Under the pieces are notes generated by a model, which saw only the letters and a program-made list of their open reading frames with translations, had not been told where the DNA came from and made no database searches. The translations under genes were made by a program, and so were the position numbers. From Erythrobacter sp. BLCC-B19 (lineage in GTDB: Bacteria > Pseudomonadota > Alphaproteobacteria > Sphingomonadales > Sphingomonadaceae), in contig NZ_CP117516.1 in assembly GCF_028621955.1 (NCBI RefSeq), positions 2,502,001 to 2,566,000 on the forward strand: a DNA stretch of 64,000 nucleotides, read 5' to 3'. Below, in pieces: positions 59,916-64,000 of the stretch. Each line of letters begins with the position of its first letter. The stretch's first letter is position 1.

Positions 59916-60854
59916 ATGAAACTCGGTGAACCCTCGCTCGATCAATTGCGGCTTTTCATCGCGGTGGCCGATCACGGCAGCTTTGGCGGGGCGGCCAAAG
60001 CGATGGGGCGCGCGGTTTCGGCGGTGTCTTACGGCATCGCGCAGCTTGAGGCGCAGCTGGCGCTCAGCCTGTTCGACCGTGAGGGCTCGCGCCGTCCGGT
60101 GCTGACCCAGGCGGGCGAGGGGCTGCTGGCCGAGGCGCGCGCCATCGCCGATGGGGCCGATGCGCTGCTCGCCAAGGCGCGCTCGCTCCATGCCGGACAG
60201 GAACCCTCGCTGACGCTGGTGATCGACGTGATGCTGCCGGGCGATGTCGCCGCCCATGTGCTCGGCGAATTCCGGCGGATGTTCCCCACCTGCGCGCTGA
60301 CGCTGCGGATCGAGGGGCTGGGCGCGGTCGCGTCGTGCCTGATAGAAGGCGGGGCGGATCTGGCGATCGGCGGCCCGGTGATCGGCGATCAGCCGACGCT
60401 GGAGCGGCAGGCCGTGGGCGAGGTTGACCTGATCCCCGTCGCAGCGCCCTCTCACCCGCTGGCACGCCGCGGCGTTGGGCCTGGCGAGAGCCGCCGCCAT
60501 CTGCAACTGGTGCTGACCGACCGCTCGCCCCTGACCGAAGGCCGGGAGTTCTCGGTGCTCTCGCCGCTGACATGGCGGCTGGGGGATCTGGGGGCGAAGC
60601 ACGCGCTGCTGAAAGAGGGGCTGGGCTGGGGCAATATGCCGCGCGGGATGGTGGCGGGCGATCTGGCGGCGGGCACGCTGGTGGAGCTCGACCTGCCCGA
60701 AAAGCCGGGCGCGCAATATCGCCTCAGCGCGTTGTGGCGGCGCGACACGCGGCTTGGCCCGGCGGCAAGCTGGCTGGTCGATGCGTTCCGCGAGGGGTTG
60801 GCGGCGTGTCCCGCTTCCTCCACTGCCGTCACCCCAGCGCAAGCTGGGGCCTAG
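59916..60854 (+). CDS. LysR family transcriptional regulator
   Basis: 312 residues. The HTH is FIAVADHGSFGGAAKAMGRAVSAVSYGIAQLEAQL, in part (residues 12-45), and the rest is the periplasmic-binding-like effector domain. It is divergent from pirin and azoR and probably controls them, with the dyad at 59888. The last ten residues ([10 protein letters not shown], in part) and the TAG stop come from a palindromic repeat arm, not from the family sequence. Confidence 0.92.
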   Translation: MKLGEPSLDQLRLFIAVADHGSFGGAAKAMGRAVSAVSYGIAQLEAQLALSLFDREGSRRPVLTQAGEGLLAEARAIADGADALLAKARSLHAGQEPSLTLVIDVMLPGDVAAHVLGEFRRMFPTCALTLRIEGLGAVASCLIEGGADLAIGGPVIGDQPTLERQAVGEVDLIPVAAPSHPLARRGVGPGESRRHLQLVLTDRSPLTEGREFSVLSPLTWRLGDLGAKHALLKEGLGWGNMPRGMVAGDLAAGTLVELDLPEKPGAQYRLSALWRRDTRLGPAASWLVDAFREGLAACPASSTAVTPAQAGA

Positions 60855-60908
60855 AGCGGCAGGCGTTGCCCTTTGGGCCCTAGGCCCCAGCTTGCGCTGG
60901 GGTGACGG
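60826..60908. repeat. 29-bp perfect inverted repeat between converging genes (REP-like)
   Basis: Two 29-base arms (60826-60854 and 60880-60908) are exact complements, 25 bases apart. Each arm is itself palindromic around CCCCAGC-GCAA-GCTGGGG. The left arm contains the TAG stop of the LysR gene and the right arm that of the converging GST gene, so both proteins end in VTPAQAGA. The layout is that of a paired REP element inserted at the end of two genes; such [16 protein letters not shown] repeats are common in sphingomonad genomes. Confidence 0.92.
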
Positions 60909-61542
60909 AATGGGGCCCAAAAAACACCGGCGCATCGCCTTCGGCCCAAGGCGCGAATTTGCCCATGACGCTGCCGAACAGATCGGCGGCGAGCAGGCTG
61001 TCGAGCCATGCCTGAAGGCGGGGAAGGGGCTGGGCCGCAAACCACGCCGGGTCGATCGCGGCGAACTGGCGGATGAAGGGGACAAGCGCGATGTCGGAGA
61101 GGCCGCGCGCCTGCCCGCAGAGGAACGGCGCATCCGCCAGCCGCGCCTCCAGCGGGGCGAGCAGCGCGAGGGCTTCGGCGCGGTGGTCTGTCACGCCGTC
61201 CTCCTCGTAGCGCCCGGGATATTTCGCGCGGTCCAAGTGGTGCTTGAACACCCCGTCATTGACCGCAATCAGGTCGGCATCGTCGCGCAGTCGCCAGCCT
61301 TCGGGATCGCTTTGCGCCAGCGCCCAGCGCATGATGTCGAGGCTCTGGTCGATCACTTCTCCATCGGCGAGCACCAGCACCGGCACTGTCCCCTTGGGGC
61401 TGGCAGCGATCAGCGCGGGAGGCTTGGCGGCGAGCTTCACCTCGCGCAATTCCACCCTCACCCCCGCCACCCAAAGCGCCATGCGCGCGCGCATCGCATA
61501 GGGGCAGCGGCGGAAGGAATAGAGGATGGGCGCGGGGCTCAC
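60880..61542 (-). CDS. Glutathione S-transferase family protein
   Basis: 220 residues from the GTG at 61542, which overlaps the TrhO stop (GTGA). A long open extension upstream lies within the trhO gene and is excluded. The N-terminal thioredoxin-like domain has [17 protein letters not shown] with a CPYA redox motif and [23 protein letters not shown], in part; the C-terminal helical domain follows. It resembles a small stringent-starvation or omega-type GST. The final ten residues (SVTPAQAGA) are encoded by the palindromic repeat. Confidence 0.85.
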   Translation of the reverse strand: MSPAPILYSFRRCPYAMRARMALWVAGVRVELREVKLAAKPPALIAASPKGTVPVLVLADGEVIDQSLDIMRWALAQSDPEGWRLRDDADLIAVNDGVFKHHLDRAKYPGRYEEDGVTDHRAEALALLAPLEARLADAPFLCGQARGLSDIALVPFIRQFAAIDPAWFAAQPLPRLQAWLDSLLAADLFGSVMGKFAPWAEGDAPVFFGPHSVTPAQAGA

Positions 61543-62351
61543 GCTGAACAGACGGGGCAGCTTCCACCCACCGGATAGGGCCGTCCGCAAGGCTGGCAGC
61601 GGGTGTGGGTGCCCTGGGCAAGCCCGTGACCGAGGCTCACGCGCTCGTCGAACACGAAGCATTCGCCTTGCCACAGGCTCTGATCTTCAGGCACCTGTTC
61701 GAGATACTTCAGAATCCCGCCCTTGAGGTGGTAGACCTCCTCCACCCCCTCGGCGCGCAGGAAGGCGGTCGATTTCTCGCAGCGGATGCCCCCGGTGCAG
61801 AACATCGCGACCTTCTTTTTCCCCGCCAGAAGTTCCTCGCGGTGGGTGCGGAACCATGCGGGAAAGTCGCGGAAGCTTGGCGTCGCGGGATCGACCGCGC
61901 CGCTGAAGGTGCCGATGGCGACCTCGTAATCATTGCGGGTGTCGATCACCACCGTGTCGGGATCGGCGATCAGCGCGTTCCAGTCCTGCGCCTCGACATA
62001 GGTGCCGACGCTGAGCATGGGGTCGATGGCAGGCTCGCCCATGGTGACGATCTCGCGCTTCACCCGCACCTTGAGCTTGCCGAATGGCATGTCCGGCGCG
62101 CGCGAGAACTTCACGTCGAGCCCGGCGCAGCCCGGCAGCGTGCGGATATGGGTGAGGACGGTCTCAAGCCCCTCTGGCGCGCCGGCAATCGTGCCGTTGA
62201 TCCCCTCGCGCGCGAGCAGCAAGGTGCCCTTGATGCCCGCCGCCTCGCACAGGCTCAGCAGCGCAGGCTGGAGCGCATGGGGATCATCAAACCGCGCGAA
62301 TTGGTAGAGCGCGGCAACGCTGACGCCCGGCTCAGTTCTTGCGGCAGGCAT
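61539..62351 (-). CDS. trhO: tRNA uridine 5-oxyacetic acid hydroxylase TrhO (rhodanese-related)
   Basis: 270 residues. The rhodanese domain has [15 protein letters not shown] with catalytic Cys185 in a CTGGIRC loop, and [15 protein letters not shown] near residue 138. The N-terminal UPF0176 part ([16 protein letters not shown]) identifies TrhO/YceA, which adds the hydroxyl group for cmo5U/ho5U in tRNA. The C-terminus carries two CxxC pairs ([17 protein letters not shown]) that probably bind zinc. It overlaps the small upstream gene by 20 bp and the GST gene by four. Confidence 0.93.
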   Translation of the reverse strand: MPAARTEPGVSVAALYQFARFDDPHALQPALLSLCEAAGIKGTLLLAREGINGTIAGAPEGLETVLTHIRTLPGCAGLDVKFSRAPDMPFGKLKVRVKREIVTMGEPAIDPMLSVGTYVEAQDWNALIADPDTVVIDTRNDYEVAIGTFSGAVDPATPSFRDFPAWFRTHREELLAGKKKVAMFCTGGIRCEKSTAFLRAEGVEEVYHLKGGILKYLEQVPEDQSLWQGECFVFDERVSLGHGLAQGTHTRCQPCGRPYPVGGSCPVCSA

Positions 62352-62616
62352 AAATCCCGCTCATCGCGATTTGCGGCTTGCCGCCCGCCATGGCGATCCC
62401 GGTCACGACCGGCTCGCCCTGCGGGGTCGCCGTGCCCTTGTCCTTGCAGGCCTCGGCGGCCTTGGCCTTCAGCAGCGCCTCGCCTTGCGGAAAGGGATTG
62501 CCGGGATCCGTTGCTGCGAAGGTGACCGACACTTCGAAGCTGCCGTCATTCTTCCAGATGATCGCAGCGCCCTGATCGAGCATGGCAAGGGCGGCAAGGG
62601 TCAGTGATGCGATCAT
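62332..62616 (-). CDS. Small exported protein of unknown function
   Basis: 94 residues. A short hydrophobic start ([16 protein letters not shown]) may be a signal peptide. The body ([21 protein letters not shown], in part, [25 protein letters not shown], in part) has two Cys (AACKDK-type and YACRK). No family is recognised. It overlaps trhO by 20 bp and lies 12 bp downstream of ilvE, so the three may be one transcript. Confidence 0.65.
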   Translation of the reverse strand: MIASLTLAALAMLDQGAAIIWKNDGSFEVSVTFAATDPGNPFPQGEALLKAKAAEACKDKGTATPQGEPVVTGIAMAGGKPQIAMSGIYACRKN

Positions 62617-62628
62617 GTCCGTGTTCTC

Positions 62629-63705
62629 CTAGATCCGCGTCACCCAGCCATGGGTATCTGCGATACGGCCGGTCTGGATGCCGACCAGCGTTTCGCGCAA
62701 AGCCGCCGTGGTCTGGCCGATGCCGCCTGCGCCGATGGTGAACTCGCCCTCGGCGCCCGCGACCTTTCCGACCGCGGTGACGACCGCCGCTGTGCCGCAG
62801 GCCAACACCTCGACCAGATGGCCGCTCGCCGCATCATCGCGCCACTGGTCGATCGAATAGGGCGCTTCGGAGACGGTAAGGCCTTGCTCGCTCAGCAGGG
62901 TGATGAGCGAGTTGCGGGTGATGCCGGGCAGGATCGTGCCGGTCAGCGGCGGGGTGATGACGGTGCCATCGGCGAAGACGAAGAACAGGTTCATGCCGCC
63001 CAGCTCTTCGACCCACTTGTGTTCGGCCGCGTCGAGGAACAGCACCTGATCGTGGCCCTTGGCGAAGGCCTGCCCTGTCGGCACGAGGCTGGCGGCGTAG
63101 TTCCCCCCGCACTTGGCCGCACCCGTCCCGCCGGGGGCGGCGCGGGTGTAGTCGGAGATCCAGATGCTCACCGCCTTGGCGCCTGATTTGAAGTAGTTGC
63201 CGGCCGGACTTGCGATGACGATGAACTTGTATTGCTTGGCCGGACGCACCCCGAGGAAGGCCTCGGTCGCGATCATGTAGGGCCGCAGATAGAGCGAGCC
63301 GCCGTCCACCGCCGGATACCAGTTGCCGTCAACCTCAAGCAGCGCGCGGATTGCGCCCAGGAACAGCTCTTCGGGCAGGGCAGGCATGGCGAGCCGCTCG
63401 GCCGAGGCGTTGAAGCGCGCGGCGTTGGCTTCGGGCCGGAACAGCCCGAGCGCGCCATCGGGGTGGCGATAGGCCTTGAGGCCTTCGAAGATCTCCTGCG
63501 CGTAATGCAGCACGCTCGCAGCCGGATCGAGCGCGATGGGCTGGCGCGGGCCGAGGACGGGGTTCTGCCAGCCGCCCAAGGCTTCGTCATAGTCGATCAC
63601 CACCATGTGATCGGTGAACACCGTGCCGAAGCCCGGATCGGCGACCAGGGCTTCACGGGTGGCATCGGGCGTGGGCGAGGGGTGGGGCAGGCGTGTGAGT
63701 TGCAT
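62629..63705 (-). CDS. ilvE: Branched-chain amino acid aminotransferase
   Basis: 358 residues, the longer form (class IV, fold-type IV). Motifs: FEGLKAYRHPDGALGLFRPEANAARF, in part, near residue 74, IVIASPAGNYFKSGAKAVSI near 180 and GTGAAKCGGNYAASLVPT near 213 with the PLP-binding Lys, then GGMNLFFVFADG and ITRNSLITL. It makes valine, leucine and isoleucine from the keto acids and glutamate. Probably the first gene of the ilvE-small protein-trhO-GST run. Confidence 0.95.
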   Translation of the reverse strand: MQLTRLPHPSPTPDATREALVADPGFGTVFTDHMVVIDYDEALGGWQNPVLGPRQPIALDPAASVLHYAQEIFEGLKAYRHPDGALGLFRPEANAARFNASAERLAMPALPEELFLGAIRALLEVDGNWYPAVDGGSLYLRPYMIATEAFLGVRPAKQYKFIVIASPAGNYFKSGAKAVSIWISDYTRAAPGGTGAAKCGGNYAASLVPTGQAFAKGHDQVLFLDAAEHKWVEELGGMNLFFVFADGTVITPPLTGTILPGITRNSLITLLSEQGLTVSEAPYSIDQWRDDAASGHLVEVLACGTAAVVTAVGKVAGAEGEFTIGAGGIGQTTAALRETLVGIQTGRIADTHGWVTRI

Positions 63706-63761
63706 GGATTGCGCCTAATCCTGCGCGGGAGAGAGAGCAAGATTACTCTTTGGCGGCGCAT

Positions 63762-63860
63762 CGGTCGCGCAGCGACCGCGAGCGCACGCGCGCGAGCCGC
63801 AGGTGCTCGATCCTGCAAGGATCGAAACGCACCGAGGACGAACCTGCGGAGGCAGGTTCG
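63762..63860. repeat. Three consecutive hairpins upstream of ilvE
   Basis: Three perfect stem-loops lie in a row: CGGTCGC-GCA-GCGACCG (63762-63778), TCGATCCT-GCA-AGGATCGA (63807-63825) and CGAACCTGC-GGAG-GCAGGTTCG (63839-63860). The first two share a GCA triloop, as does the hairpin at 44856. The stretch is GC-rich with CGCG repeats between. It may be a repeat element, a small RNA or a structured leader. Confidence 0.75.
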
Positions 63861-63908
63861 AAAAACAAAAAATGAAAAGGGCAGCTTCGCCCGTCGGGAA
63901 GCTGCCCT
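63861..63908 (-). terminator. Rho-independent terminator on the - strand
   Basis: Reading leftwards, an 11-bp stem (AGGGCAGCTTC with GAAGCTGCCCT, loop 9 nt, at 63878-63908) is followed by a T-rich tract, the complement of the A-rich run 63861-63877. It should end a transcript entering from the right, about 29 bp after the stop at 63937. Confidence 0.88.
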
Positions 63909-63936
63909 CAACATGGTCAGCGGCCGGAAGTGCCGC

Positions 63937-64000
63937 TCACGGTGCCTTACTCAGAAGGATGATTACCGAGTATGCTCCGTAGGGATCTTCACCGACCTCG
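63937..64000 (-). CDS. Possible 3' end of a minus-strand gene cut by the window
   Basis: One minus-strand frame stays open for 20 codons (EVGEDPYGAYSVIILLSKAP, then TGA) just before a terminator. The other two frames close after 3 and 11 codons. The fragment is too short to recognise, and the gene would begin to the right of the window. The terminator makes a gene here likely, but which frame is used is unsure. Confidence 0.3.
   Translation of the reverse strand, partial: EVGEDPYGAYSVIILLSKAP

Overview
The window is one contiguous piece of a high-GC alphaproteobacterial chromosome, most likely from the Sphingomonadales (Erythrobacteraceae type). This rests on gene content: a sphingomonad-style TonB receptor, a DUF6456 protein, an ETC complex I accessory subunit, a small SRP RNA upstream of dnaX, a gene-transfer-agent type holin, and the order aroQ-accB-accC. 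The assignment is inference; there is no rRNA in the window.

Layout. 1-7.2 kb: TauE/SafE exporters, a Tat-exported aminotransferase, an atypical SDR, a cysteine-rich Rrf2 regulator, a 55-residue YezD-like protein, a large TonB-dependent receptor and an Amj-type flippase; this looks like a sulfur-linked uptake region. 7.2-11.3 kb: an aromatic-catabolism operon (VOC dioxygenase, FAH-family hydrolase, FAD monooxygenase) divergent from a TetR gene, with two identical operator-like palindromes between. 11.3-18.6 kb: two tRNAs, a polysaccharide deacetylase with an unusual histidine kinase, an Lrp regulator with a GFA protein, NDH-2, and a SnoaL/TetR divergent pair. 18.6-22.2 kb: aroQ-accB-accC, an unknown protein and an orphan GTA-type holin. 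22.4-26.9 kb: an isoquinoline-oxidoreductase-type molybdoenzyme with its cofactor genes (MocA-like, XdhC) and tRNA-Pro. 27-30.2 kb: yajC-secD-secF. 30.2-34.5 kb: a glycosyltransferase, an XRE regulator, DUF6456 and an ABC-F ATPase. 34.6-40.9 kb: envelope and signalling genes (SIMPL, PepSY, OmpR-type two-component system, ECF sigma factor with a membrane partner, secreted protein, lipoprotein). 40.9-45.2 kb: chorismate mutase, polyprenyl synthase, HrpB helicase, complex I subunit. 45.3-53.7 kb: SRP RNA, dnaX, ybaB, lon, HU, a lipoprotein and an rRNA methyltransferase. 53.8-64 kb: two tRNAs, YghU, NAD synthase, EamA transporter, azoreductase, pirin/LysR pair, GST, TrhO, IlvE and a structured right edge.

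Most of the window is ordinary housekeeping and accessory sequence. The parts that known features explain least are non-coding: a 35-bp tandem repeat whose two hairpins differ by a base-paired (compensatory) change, a 29-bp perfect inverted repeat that supplies the stop codons of two converging genes, a long near-perfect hairpin upstream of yajC, and groups of GCA-triloop hairpins. The most system-like gene groups are the Rrf2/YezD/TonB/TauE region and the ECF sigma factor with its long membrane partner and following exported proteins. No CRISPR array, transposase, integrase or prophage was found.
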